59,466 nt of DNA, from assembly GCA_009695195.1 (NCBI GenBank), contig SIBJ01000017.1, positions 1 through 59,466 on the forward strand, read 5' to 3'. Within the stretch, counting starts at the first letter, position 1. The number at the start of each line of letters is the position of its first letter. Under the pieces are notes generated by a model that did no database searches, had not been told where the DNA came from, and saw nothing but the letters and a program-made list of their open reading frames with translations. Source of the stretch: Pedosphaera sp. Its GTDB lineage: Bacteria; Verrucomicrobiota; Verrucomicrobiia; Limisphaerales; JADLHS01. The position numbers and the translations under genes are program-made. Shown here one piece after another: positions 10,313 to 18,330 of the stretch.

Positions 10313-10426
10313 AAAACGCCAACGCAACTCGCCATCCTTCTCACATGCCACAATCCCTTTCCGCCGTTTACATTCATCTGGTCTTCTCCACCAAAGACCG
10401 CCGGCCATTCCTGCGCGACAAATCCA

Positions 10427-10442
10427 TCCCGCCGTCGCGGGA
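10427..10442. repeat. 16-bp palindrome, copy c
   Basis: TCCCGCCGTCGCGGGA lies in the RAYT remnant between the codons for FLRDK and LHSYLGG, at the first frame change. Confidence 0.75.
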
Positions 10443-10472
10443 CTCCACTCGTATCTCGGCGGCGTCTCCAAA

Positions 10473-10488
10473 TCCCGACTCGTCGGGA
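10473..10488. repeat. 16-bp palindrome, copy d
   Basis: TCCCGACTCGTCGGGA lies between the codons for GGVSK and PPIRVGG of the RAYT remnant, at the second frame change. It differs from copy a by one base. Confidence 0.75.
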
Positions 10489-10715
10489 CCCGCCCATCCG
10501 CGTCGGCGGCGTGGAAGACCGCGTGCATCTGCTCGCGCGCTTCGGACGCACCATCACGCAGGCCGAATGGGTGAAGGAATTGAAACGCGTCTCGAATCTC
10601 TGGCTGAAGGAACGCGGTCGCGAATACGCCGACTTCGAGTGGCAAGGCGGCTACGCGGATTTCTCCGTGAGCCAATCGAATCTCGAACGCGATCCACGAA
10701 CCACGGAAGCGCCGG

Positions 10716-10976
10716 CTAAAACTCGAACGCAACGCCCGCACCGACCGCGTCACCTTTCTCGAATTTCGGCGGTAACGCACCGCGCGTGTATTTGAAAAGG
10801 AGCGCTGTGGTCTTGGCGTCGCTCAGGTAGTGGCGCGCGAAGAATTCCTGATAGCTCCGTTCCCCGTGCCCTTGCTGCAACGCAAAGTGCCGGGAGCGCA
10901 GCCCCAGCCGAAGCCGGCTCGTGAGCGGGAAGGCATAAGCGAGTTCGAGTTCGACGCGGTCGGCTTCCTGGATCCC
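10716..10976 (-). pseudogene. C-terminal remnant of an outer-membrane beta-barrel-like protein
   Basis: The minus strand reads ADRVELELAYAFPLTSRLRLGLRSR and ends FEKGDAVGAGVAFEF-stop. Alternating hydrophobic residues and a terminal Phe are typical of outer-membrane barrels. A further piece in another frame (NLGDDMITVDSIKTKTSEVP) lies upstream to about 11050. No start was found. I do not recognise the family. Confidence 0.4.
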
Positions 10977-11106
10977 CCCGCGGCACTTCGGAGGTCTTGG
11001 TCTTGATGGAGTCCACAGTGATCATGTCGTCACCGAGATTCCGCGCTTTGCCGTGGGCGCGGGATAATTTATTGTCGGTCGCAGTCGAGCGCATGATTGA
11101 TTAGAA

Positions 11107-12243
11107 ATGAACAAGACCAGTCTAAAAAATTTAATTCGTCCGCTTGTGCGCGAGTTGCACGCGTACGTGCCGGGCGAGCAGCCGAAGATCAAAGGGTTGA
11201 TCAAGCTCAACACGAACGAGAATCCGTATCCGCCGTCGCCGCGCGTGTTGCGGGCGGTGCGGGCGGCGGTGGACGGGCGGTTGCGGCTGTATCCCAACCC
11301 GACGGCGGAGCGGTTGCGCGCGAAGCTGTCCCGGCTGCATCGCTGCCAGCCGGAGAACATCATCGTGGGCAACGGCTCGGATGAATTGCTGGCGCTGGCC
11401 ATTCGTACTTTCGTTGAACCAAGTTCGGAGTCCGGAGTCCGGAGTCTAAAGGCTAAAGGCCAAGGTCTAAAGTTGGCGAGGGCGACGGTGCAGTATTTCA
11501 CGCCGAGTTATTCGCTTTATCCGGTGTTGGCGGACATTCATGGGGCGGCGAAAAACGCGGTGCCGCTCAATTCGGATTTCGGACTGCCAAGTCTTGCGGA
11601 GTTGAGGCGCGGCAGGCAATGGAACTTCGATGCCGCGCTCACACTGGTCACCACGCCGAATGCGCCGAGCGGTCGTGGTTATTCGACGCGGGAACTGGAA
11701 GCACTCTGCAAAGCGCAGCGCGGCGGCGTGGTGCTGGACGAGGCTTACGTGGATTTCGCGAACGAGAACGCGATGCGGCTGGCGTTGAAACATCCGCACG
11801 TGCTCGTGGCGCGGACGTTCTCGAAGGCGTATTCGCTGTGCTTCCAGCGCGTCGGCTATTTCGTCGGCAGCGCGGAACTCATCGCGGCGTTGCATAAGAT
11901 TCGCGACAGCTACAACGTCAACGGCCTCGGTCAGCTCGCGGCAGAGGCGACGCTGGGCGATCTCGGTTACTACCGGACGAACTTCAAGAAGATCATCGCC
12001 ACGCGCGCGTGGTTGAGCCGCGAGTTGACGAAGCTCGGCTTCCGCGTGTTGCCGAGCCAGACGAATTTTATTCTCGCCAAGCCGCCGTTGTTTCCCGCCG
12101 AAGTCTGGCTGCAAAAACTTCGCGACCGGAAAATTCTCGTCCGCTGGTTCCGCGCGCCGGAAGTGAGGGATTATTTGCGCATCACCATCGGCACGCGGCG
12201 CGAGGCGGCGGCGTTGGTGCGGGCGGTGGAAAGGGGATTGTGA
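11107..12243 (+). CDS. hisC: Histidinol-phosphate aminotransferase
   Basis: A class I/II PLP aminotransferase that makes histidinol phosphate in histidine synthesis. Visible are NTNENPYPPSP, IIVGNGSDELL, TTPNAPSGR, VVLDEAYVDFA and ARTFSKAYSL with the PLP lysine at residue 240. Residues about 106-126 (ESGVRSLKAKGQGLKLARA) are extra compared with ordinary HisC and are encoded by seven 7-nt units at 11425-11473. The insertion falls in a surface loop position before TVQYFTPSYSLYP and the frame stays open, so the enzyme is probably active. No other his genes are near. Confidence 0.93.
   Translation: MNKTSLKNLIRPLVRELHAYVPGEQPKIKGLIKLNTNENPYPPSPRVLRAVRAAVDGRLRLYPNPTAERLRAKLSRLHRCQPENIIVGNGSDELLALAIRTFVEPSSESGVRSLKAKGQGLKLARATVQYFTPSYSLYPVLADIHGAAKNAVPLNSDFGLPSLAELRRGRQWNFDAALTLVTTPNAPSGRGYSTRELEALCKAQRGGVVLDEAYVDFANENAMRLALKHPHVLVARTFSKAYSLCFQRVGYFVGSAELIAALHKIRDSYNVNGLGQLAAEATLGDLGYYRTNFKKIIATRAWLSRELTKLGFRVLPSQTNFILAKPPLFPAEVWLQKLRDRKILVRWFRAPEVRDYLRITIGTRREAAALVRAVERGL
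11425..11473. repeat. Heptamer array inside hisC
   Basis: Seven consecutive 7-nt units: TCGGAGT, two CCGGAGT, two CTAAAGG, CCAAGGT and CTAAAGT. There is no facing array. Confidence 0.8.
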
Positions 12244-12245
12244 AG

Positions 12246-12335
12246 TACCCAAAGACCCAAGGACCCAAATTCCCAAACACAGAATCCGCATCGGCCACTG
12301 GTTGGGTATTGGGGTGATTGGGCCCTTGGGTATTT
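12246..12335. repeat. Facing octamer arrays after hisC
   Basis: The left array (12246-12280) has 8-nt units such as ACCCAAAG and ACCCAAGG. The right array (12301-12335) has TTGGGTAT, TGGGGTGA and TTGGGCCC, the reverse complement type. The period is 8 rather than 7. A folded transcript could act as a terminator for hisC. A similar single array is at 38738-38763. Confidence 0.7.
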
Positions 12336-12378
12336 TTCTTGGCTTTCCGCTGGCGTCGTTTCTGCTAAACCATCCCGC

Positions 12379-13194
12379 GTGTACCTTGAGTATTACGGCC
12401 TGACGGAAGCGCCCTTCGACATCACGCCGAACCCGCGCTTTCTGTTCTACAGCGCGAAACATCGCGAGGCCTACAACCATCTGCTTTACGGCATCCGTGA
12501 GCGGAAGGGCTTCGTGCAACTCACCGGCGAAGTCGGCGCGGGCAAGACGACCCTCTGCCGCGCGATGCTCGAACAACTCGACGGCCAATACTCCACGGCG
12601 CTGATTTTGAATCCGGTGATGAGCGCGAACGAAATGATGCAGGCCATCGCCATGGAATACGGCCTGCCCGTCAACGGCCTAGACCGGCTCAACACGGTGA
12701 ACGTCATCAATCAATTTCTCCTGCAACAAGTCGAACGTCACAAGGACACGGTGTTGATCATTGACGAGGCGCAGGATTTGACCGACGACCTGCTCGAACA
12801 GGTGCGATTGCTTTCCAATCTCGAAACCGACAATCGCAAGCTGCTGCAAATTGTATTGATGGGACAGCCCGAATTGCGCGACCGGTTGAATCAGCATCGG
12901 TTGCGGCAACTGCGCCAACGCATCACGGTGCGCTATCATCTGCTGCCGCTTAGCCGCTACGAGGTCAGCCATTACATCCGGCATCGGTTGGAAGTTTCCG
13001 GCGCGAAGGGCGCGCCGGTCTTCACGCGGCCCGCGCTCTGGCGGCTTTGCGGTTACAGCAAAGGCATTCCGCGGCTCGTGAACGCCGTCTGCGACAAGGC
13101 GCTGCTCGCGGGTTTTGTGAAACAGACCGACCGCATCACGTTCAGCATGGTCGGCACGGCGATCCGTGAACTCGAAGGCCACATCGGCGTATGA
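12379..13194 (+). CDS. GspA/ExeA-type AAA ATPase
   Basis: The 271-residue protein begins YLEYYGLTEAPFDITPNPRFLF, the hallmark of GspA/ExeA ATPases. It has Walker A GEVGAGKTT at 50-58 and Walker B LIIDEAQDL near 125. In the known system the GspA-GspB complex uses ATP to help place the secretin of type II secretion in the peptidoglycan and outer membrane. The start is a GTG. Its stop overlaps the start of the GspB-like gene by four bases. It lacks the C-terminal peptidoglycan-binding domain of long GspA proteins. Confidence 0.88.
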   Translation: MYLEYYGLTEAPFDITPNPRFLFYSAKHREAYNHLLYGIRERKGFVQLTGEVGAGKTTLCRAMLEQLDGQYSTALILNPVMSANEMMQAIAMEYGLPVNGLDRLNTVNVINQFLLQQVERHKDTVLIIDEAQDLTDDLLEQVRLLSNLETDNRKLLQIVLMGQPELRDRLNQHRLRQLRQRITVRYHLLPLSRYEVSHYIRHRLEVSGAKGAPVFTRPALWRLCGYSKGIPRLVNAVCDKALLAGFVKQTDRITFSMVGTAIRELEGHIGV

Positions 13195-13850
13195 GCTTGA
13201 TCAACGACGCCCTCAAACGGGCCCGCCAGACGCAGCAAAAAAATCCGCCCCCGCCCGCCGGCGCGCCACTGCGGCCGGTGGAAGCGACGCGAACCCCCGG
13301 CTCGGCGCGCGGGGCATGGCTGCCGGTGCTGCTCGCGGCGGTGCTCGTCATTTGCGGCGGCGCGCTCATTCTCTTTGCCTTCTCGCTTCGGTCGCCGAAG
13401 GACAAAGTTGAAAACCCCCGGCCCGTTTCAACAACGCCCGCCGCCGCAAAACCCAAACCGATTCCGACCGCAGCCACGACTCCCGCGCCGATGAATCCCA
13501 CCGCCGCGCCAAAGCCCGTTCCGGCCCCGGCGCCGGCGGTGGTTTCGCAACCTGCGGTCTCGCTTCCGCCACCGGTCGTGGTCGTTCCCCCGCCCGCCGC
13601 ACCAGCCGTTGTCGCCACCGCCACCGCCACCGAGAGCAACGCATCCGCAGTTGCGGCCCCGCCGGCGCCGCCGCCGATACCGAAATTGCAGGGAATCTTT
13701 TTCCATCCCGCGCGGCCCTCGGCCATTGTAAACGGCAAGACGGTTTCCATCGGCGGCAAGGTCGGCGATTTTCGCGTCGTGGCAATCACGCAACAATCCG
13801 TGACGCTGGTCCACGCCGGGCAGACGAATATTTTGAAACTTGAGGAGTGA
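13191..13850 (+). CDS. GspB-like secretion protein
   Basis: It starts MSLINDALKRARQTQQ, the usual cytoplasmic motif of GspB partners. One membrane segment (about residues 42-66) and a proline/alanine-rich stretch follow, and a C-terminal GspB-type domain ends the protein (KLQGIFFHPARPSAIVNGKTVSIGGKVGDFRVVAI). It is translationally coupled to the ATPase gene. The proline-rich linker would span the periplasm. The pseudopilin at 6.4-7.1 kb fits the same secretion theme. Confidence 0.85.
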   Translation: MSLINDALKRARQTQQKNPPPPAGAPLRPVEATRTPGSARGAWLPVLLAAVLVICGGALILFAFSLRSPKDKVENPRPVSTTPAAAKPKPIPTAATTPAPMNPTAAPKPVPAPAPAVVSQPAVSLPPPVVVVPPPAAPAVVATATATESNASAVAAPPAPPPIPKLQGIFFHPARPSAIVNGKTVSIGGKVGDFRVVAITQQSVTLVHAGQTNILKLEE

Positions 13851-13899
13851 CCGGCGTTTTGCTTGCCACGCCGCTTTCATTCGGCCAACTTTCGCGCGC

Positions 13900-14601
13900 A
13901 TGTTCCGCAAACAATTCGAGAACTCACCCGTCGCCGTCCGCGTCGCCCCGTTCGTTGTCTTTCTGCTGCTCACGTACTGTCAGGGAAAATTCGGCGAGGC
14001 ATCGCGTTACTGGTTTTATCTCGCCAAGACGCTCGTGGGCGCGTGGCTGCTGTTCGAGATGCGGCCATTCGTGGCGGAGATGCGCGCGGCGTTCAGTTGG
14101 GAAGCGGTCGTGGTCGGCGTCGGCGTGTGCGTGCTGTGGATCGGGCTGGATGGGTTTTATCCGAAGCTGAGCGAACTCAGCGTGAAAGTCGGCCTGAGCA
14201 AAGCCGCCGCGGTGCCGGCGCTGCCGTGGAATCCGCACCTCCAATTCGGCGACGGCGCGATGCTCGCGTGGTTTTTCATCGCGGTGCGGATGCTCGGTTC
14301 GTCGCTCGTCGTGCCGGCGCTGGAGGAAGTTTTCTTCCGTTCGTTTCTCTACCGCTACATCGCCAAGGCGGATTTTCAATCGGTGGCGCTGGGAACTTTC
14401 GCGGCCTTGCCATTCTTTGTGACCTCGGCGGTGTTCGCGTTCGAGCATGAGGAATGGCTGGCGGGAATTCTCTGCGGCTTCGCGTTCCAAGGTCTGGTGA
14501 TCTGGAAGAAGCGCCTCGGCGACGCCATCGTGGCCCACGGCATCACGAATTTTCTGCTCGGCGTCTGGGTCGTGTGGAAAGGCGCGTGGCAATTCTGGTG
14601 A
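13900..14601 (+). CDS. CAAX-protease-related integral membrane protein (CPBP type)
   Basis: The 233 residues from the ATG at 13900 form six to seven membrane segments with EEVFFRSFLYRY, FAFEHEEWLAG and HGITNFLLG, the Glu-Glu, His and His motifs of CPBP intramembrane metalloproteases. The arrangement matches the CAAX prenyl protease-related family found in genomes with exosortase/PEP-CTERM systems, and a PEP-CTERM protein is encoded at 44-46.7 kb. Substrate and activity are unknown. An upstream start at 13840 in the same frame is less likely. Confidence 0.83.
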   Translation: MFRKQFENSPVAVRVAPFVVFLLLTYCQGKFGEASRYWFYLAKTLVGAWLLFEMRPFVAEMRAAFSWEAVVVGVGVCVLWIGLDGFYPKLSELSVKVGLSKAAAVPALPWNPHLQFGDGAMLAWFFIAVRMLGSSLVVPALEEVFFRSFLYRYIAKADFQSVALGTFAALPFFVTSAVFAFEHEEWLAGILCGFAFQGLVIWKKRLGDAIVAHGITNFLLGVWVVWKGAWQFW

Positions 14602-14607
14602 CGCACG

Positions 14608-16197
14608 ATGCAAACCAGTCTTCCACCGTGCGTGCTGTTTGAAGACGAGCACTTGCTGGTAGTCAACAAACCCGCCGGCTGGAACACGCACGCGCCGTCG
14701 CCTTACGCCGGTGAGGGGATTTACGACTGGCTCAAACACCGCGAGCCGCGCTGGGCTTCGCTGGCGATCATCCACCGGCTCGACAAGGAAACCAGCGGCG
14801 TGATGGTGTTCGGCAAGACGGCGCTCGCGAATCGTTCGCTCACGGAACAGTTCACTTCGCGCGCGGTGCGGAAAAAATATCTGCTGCTCACGGACCACAA
14901 ACTGAAGTCGCGCGAGTTCACCGTCAGATCAAAACTCGTCCGCGTCGGCGAACGTTATGCAACCGGCGCGACCGGCGAGTTGGCGGAGACGCGGTTCAAA
15001 CTTCTGGATTCCGCACTTCGCACTCCGCACTCCGCACTTGTCGAGGCCTCGCCGCTCACGGGGCGCACGCATCAGATCCGGGTCCACGCGGCGGAGAATG
15101 GTTTTCCGATTCTTGGCGACACGCTTTACGGCGGCGCACCGTGGGCGCGGGTTTGTTTGCACGCGGCGGAACTGAATTTCAAACATCCGGCGACGGGCGA
15201 AGCCGCAACGTTCAACGCACCGGTTGATTTCGCAGCGGACGCGCGGTCGGCATTGCGCGCGGCGATTGTCGAACCGGAGGCGACCGATGCGTTTCGGTCT
15301 CTCCACGGCGCAAGCGATGGCTGGCCGGGTTGGTATGTGGAGCGACTGGGAGATTATTTGCTTTCACAGTCGGAAGGCGAACTCACCGAAGAACAGCGGC
15401 GGCGACTGGAGAAAATTCCCGGCGCCAAAGGCGCGTATCACAAACTTCTCAACCGTCAGGTGCGAAAAACCAACGCGGCCCAGGCGTCGCCGAAGCTCGT
15501 GGCCGGCGTGGCCGCGCCGGAACGATTCACGATTTGCGAAAACGGCGTGAAGTACGAGCTGAGTTTCAACGAGGGTTACTCGGTGGGATTGTTCCTCGAC
15601 CAGCGCGACAACCGGCGACGACTGTTAACCGGTCACATCGCGGCTGACTTTAAACTTCAGACTTCCGACTCAAGACCGGAGCTTTTGAACTGTTTCGCCT
15701 ACACCTGCGGTTTCTCGGTGTGTGCTGCGTTGGCGGGCGCACGGACGACGAGTCTCGATCTCTCGAAAAAATATCTGGAGTGGGGTAAACGCAACTTCGC
15801 GCTGAACGAACTCGATCCGGCGCAACACGATTTTATTTACGGCGACACGTTCGACTGGCTCAAGCGATTGGCGAAAAAACAGCGGGCGTTCGACGTGGTC
15901 GTGCTCGACCCGCCGACGTTTTCGCAATCGAAGGAAGGCGGCGCTTTTCGCGCGGAGAAGGATTACGGCCGGCTCGTGAGCGCGGCGTTGCCCGTGCTGA
16001 AACCGGGCGGGGTGTTGTTCGCTTCGACCAACGCGGCGGATTGGCCACCGGAAGATTTTCTGGCGCAGGTCGAACGGGCGATTCGCGCGGCGCGGCGGAA
16101 AATCGCGCAGCAACATTACGCGCCGCAGCCGCCGGATTTTCCCGTGAGCCGCGCGGAGCCCGCGTATCTCAAGACGGTCTGGCTGCGTGTGGCGTGA
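14608..16197 (+). CDS. Fusion of RluA-type pseudouridine synthase and RlmI-like RNA methyltransferase
   Basis: Residues 1-200 are an RluA-family synthase with the catalytic motif HRLDKETSG (Asp59) and ASPLTGRTHQIRVHA. Residues about 225-529 form a class I SAM methyltransferase of the RlmI/PUA type: DQRDNRRRLL, LNCFAYTCGFS, DPPTFSQSKEGG. One chain could thus make pseudouridine and 5-methylcytosine in RNA; the real target is not known. Two heptamer arrays are read in frame (15011-15038 and 15647-15681), adding DSALRTPHSAL and FKLQTSDSRPEL. Both lie between conserved motifs, so activity is likely kept. Confidence 0.88.
   Translation: MQTSLPPCVLFEDEHLLVVNKPAGWNTHAPSPYAGEGIYDWLKHREPRWASLAIIHRLDKETSGVMVFGKTALANRSLTEQFTSRAVRKKYLLLTDHKLKSREFTVRSKLVRVGERYATGATGELAETRFKLLDSALRTPHSALVEASPLTGRTHQIRVHAAENGFPILGDTLYGGAPWARVCLHAAELNFKHPATGEAATFNAPVDFAADARSALRAAIVEPEATDAFRSLHGASDGWPGWYVERLGDYLLSQSEGELTEEQRRRLEKIPGAKGAYHKLLNRQVRKTNAAQASPKLVAGVAAPERFTICENGVKYELSFNEGYSVGLFLDQRDNRRRLLTGHIAADFKLQTSDSRPELLNCFAYTCGFSVCAALAGARTTSLDLSKKYLEWGKRNFALNELDPAQHDFIYGDTFDWLKRLAKKQRAFDVVVLDPPTFSQSKEGGAFRAEKDYGRLVSAALPVLKPGGVLFASTNAADWPPEDFLAQVERAIRAARRKIAQQHYAPQPPDFPVSRAEPAYLKTVWLRVA
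15011..15038. repeat. Heptamer array inside the synthase domain
   Basis: Four units of CCGCACT (one TCGCACT), read as SALRTPHSA. Confidence 0.75.
15647..15681. repeat. Heptamer array inside the methyltransferase domain
   Basis: Five 7-nt units: ACTTTAA, ACTTCAG, ACTTCCG, ACTCAAG, ACCGGAG. They lie just before the SAM-binding motif. Confidence 0.65.
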
Positions 16198-16199
16198 GA

Positions 16200-17585
16200 T
16201 TACTTCCGCTCGCGATCCAGTGAGCGGGTGATGAGGCTGACGCGTTCCGTTTTATGGGAACGCTGACGAAGGACGAAGAAGAACCACACGGCCAGTAAGA
16301 GCATCGCCGCGCCGATGGCGAAAAACGGCCAGCGGCTGATCGCCGGTTCGGTCGCGACGGCCACGACCACTGGTGACGGCGGGTTGGTTGCTTGAACGGT
16401 GGCGATATTTTCCTTCGGCGAAACTTCCGGCGGCGATTCCTTCACGACGGCCGGGGGCGCCGGGGCCGGGATGGCGACCGCGGCGACCGCAGGCGGTTTG
16501 TTTTCAACGGGCGGAACCGTGGCGGCGGGCGTGACCGTTGGCGGTGGCGGTGGCGGCTCGACGCGTGGCGCGATCGGCGCGGTGGGAACTGGCTCGGGTT
16601 TCGGCGGCGTTGGAGCCGGCTCGGCAGTTTTCGGCGCGGCGGCCAGGGCGGACGGCGTCAACATCGGCGGCGTGGGCGAGATGGTTCCGGGCCGCACCGT
16701 TGTTTCGGCGATGACGGGCGCAACTTGATTCGTTTCGTAAACCGGCGCTGCTGGCGCGGCGGAGGTCGGCGCCGATGGTTTTGTTTCCGCCGGCGCGGTC
16801 GGAGCTGAATTCGTCACCGTGGGCGGCGGAAGATTGGTCACGGCCGGCGGCACCGGTTTTTTGCCGACGAGGATGAGCGACGGCGCGGTGGGGCGCGGCA
16901 CGGGTTTCGGCGGTGGCGGTGGCGGTTTGGGCGCTTCGACAATTTGCGGTTCGGGCGGGAAGTCAGGAATCATCACCGGCCAGGGCGCGAGATTGACGGA
17001 CGCGTTCACGAGTCGTCCGCGGCTCGCGCGCAGGACGGTGACGAACGGCATCCGCGCTTTTTTCTGCCCGTCGAAGGCTTGTTGGAATCCCTGGCGGATT
17101 TGCGCGTCGTAGGGCGTCCCGGTGATCACCTCGTCGCCATCGGACACCAGCAGGATGGTGAGCTTGTCGGATTCCTTGATGAGCCGGTCGAGCGCCTGGA
17201 CGACGGGGCCGAATTTTGATTCGCCCTGGTAACGCCGCGCTTTCAAGAACACCACCGTGTTGCTGGCGATCAGCCCGCTGTTTTCCGGCGTCCAGCGTTG
17301 CAGCGGAAATTGTCCGGCGAAGAGTTGATCGTTGTAAGTCCACAGCCCCACGGAATCGTCGCGTTGCAATTGCGCGCTCATGCTCGAGCGCAGCAGGTTG
17401 CCGACGGCAGTCTCGACGGCGGGCGCGCGCCGGCGCATCGCGGCGGAGGTGTCCACGACGAAGAGAAAACGGCCGGACGGATTCGGGATGGCATTGGTCT
17501 GCGCGCGCAGCGACTCCGCGGTCAGGAAAAATAAAATCCCGAGCGCCAGGTAGCGGAGCCGTTGGATGAAAATTTTTTTGCTCAT
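16200..17585 (-). CDS. Exported VWA-domain protein with proline-rich linker and C-terminal membrane anchor
   Basis: A signal peptide (residues about 8-30, ending RAQ) is followed by a VWA domain (about 40-205). Its MIDAS-like start is VDTSAAM, which lacks the last Ser of DxSxS, so metal binding is doubtful. A very proline-rich region (about 215-410) and one membrane segment near the C-terminus (FFAIGAAMLLLAVWFFFVL) follow. It ends two bases from the convergent fusion gene. Its stop-side partner upstream is the NYN protein, overlapping by four bases. The function is unknown. Confidence 0.82.
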   Translation of the reverse strand: MSKKIFIQRLRYLALGILFFLTAESLRAQTNAIPNPSGRFLFVVDTSAAMRRRAPAVETAVGNLLRSSMSAQLQRDDSVGLWTYNDQLFAGQFPLQRWTPENSGLIASNTVVFLKARRYQGESKFGPVVQALDRLIKESDKLTILLVSDGDEVITGTPYDAQIRQGFQQAFDGQKKARMPFVTVLRASRGRLVNASVNLAPWPVMIPDFPPEPQIVEAPKPPPPPPKPVPRPTAPSLILVGKKPVPPAVTNLPPPTVTNSAPTAPAETKPSAPTSAAPAAPVYETNQVAPVIAETTVRPGTISPTPPMLTPSALAAAPKTAEPAPTPPKPEPVPTAPIAPRVEPPPPPPTVTPAATVPPVENKPPAVAAVAIPAPAPPAVVKESPPEVSPKENIATVQATNPPSPVVVAVATEPAISRWPFFAIGAAMLLLAVWFFFVLRQRSHKTERVSLITRSLDRERK

Positions 17586-18052
17586 CGGCTGCGCTGGTAA
17601 CGGTGGCGTTCGGTGCGGTTGTGATGTTTCAGATCGTCGGCGAGTTCGGTGAGGGCTTCTTCCACCATCGCGATGAAAATGTCGCAGGACGTCGCGGACC
17701 CGCCCAGGGCGATGACGGTGTCGCGTTCGGCGTAGTCGTCGGTCACGGCGAGCACTTCGCCGTACGGCTGGAAGCGATGTGCGGCGCGTTCGATCATGTC
17801 GTCGGCGGTCTGACCGGCTTTGGAGAAGAGGACTTCGATCTGGCGGGTGGATTCATTCTTCGGCACGTTTGGCGGCGCGCCGCTGCCGTCAAAGAAAACC
17901 GTAATCGGCGTGCCGAGGGCGTCGTGATAACGGGTGAGGATGTGGACGAGTTCGTCACGCGCGGCGGCGGAATGGCGCGGTTTGCCCCGCGCCAGCTCCG
18001 GCCAACCGTGCAGGAGGCTGTAGCCATCAACCAGGATGCGGACAAGCGCCAT
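17582..18052 (-). CDS. NYN (YacP-like) ribonuclease-type protein
   Basis: The 156 residues carry the NYN/PIN-like acidic residues in order: ILVDGYSLLHG, VFFDGSGAP, TADDMIERAA and VTDDYAERD. YacP/Rae1-type proteins are endoribonucleases, in Bacillus acting at the ribosome; the target here is unknown. The basic tail HHNRTERHRYQRSR could bind RNA. The gene overlaps the VWA gene by four bases. Confidence 0.85.
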   Translation of the reverse strand: MALVRILVDGYSLLHGWPELARGKPRHSAAARDELVHILTRYHDALGTPITVFFDGSGAPPNVPKNESTRQIEVLFSKAGQTADDMIERAAHRFQPYGEVLAVTDDYAERDTVIALGGSATSCDIFIAMVEEALTELADDLKHHNRTERHRYQRSR

Positions 18053-18158
18053 GCGCGCATCGTAGCCGGGCGGTGCGGAAATAGAAAACGCAAATTGGCG
18101 GACGGAACTACGTTTGCAGCCCGGGCGTTTTTGAAGAAGTGACGAGCGTGCGAACGAA

Positions 18159-18260
18159 TCACGCGAGGATATAGCGCCCGGCCTTCTGCGTGCCGACGCG
18201 CTTCACCAATCCGGCGATGAGCAACAGATGCAACAGGTCAGGAGCGACTGCGATCACGAG
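18159..18260 (-). pseudogene. Short winged-helix-like tail
   Basis: The minus strand reads DLLHLLLIAGLVKRVGTQKAGRYILA-stop, a typical end of a winged-helix domain. No gene body precedes it: the adjoining about 70 bases up to the Fic gene stop at 18331 contain nothing I recognise. Confidence 0.25.
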
Positions 18261-18330
18261 TAAGTCAAGTTATTGGTCAAGCGGTTGACGGCGGAATCAG
18301 AGACTTGAAGCGAGGGTTAAGATTTGGACA

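Larger units (their letters stand above)
10345..10690 (+). pseudogene. REP-associated tyrosine transposase (RAYT, Y1 family), broken
   Basis: MPQSLSAVYIHLVFSTKDRRPFLRDK is the typical start of this transposase family. LHSYLGGVSK follows in a second frame and PPIRVGGVEDRVHLLARFGRT with VKELKRVSNLWLKERG in a third. The HxH-like region survives only in altered form (HLVFS; the usual VEDHVH is VEDRVH here). Two 16-bp palindromes (10427-10442 and 10473-10488) lie exactly at the two frame changes. The coding sequence stops matching near SVSQSNLE, where a barrel remnant on the other strand begins. Confidence 0.8.

Noticed and set aside
6331..11106. Prophage
   Set aside because: Only Fic, transposase-type and housekeeping remnants occur; no phage structural, integrase or lysis genes are seen.
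11425..11473. CRISPR-like array
   Set aside because: Units are 7 nt without spacers, lie inside a gene and there are no cas genes.
16392..17112. Glycine/arginine-rich + strand open frames opposite the VWA gene
   Set aside because: They are the complement of its proline/alanine-rich linker; no start context and no family.
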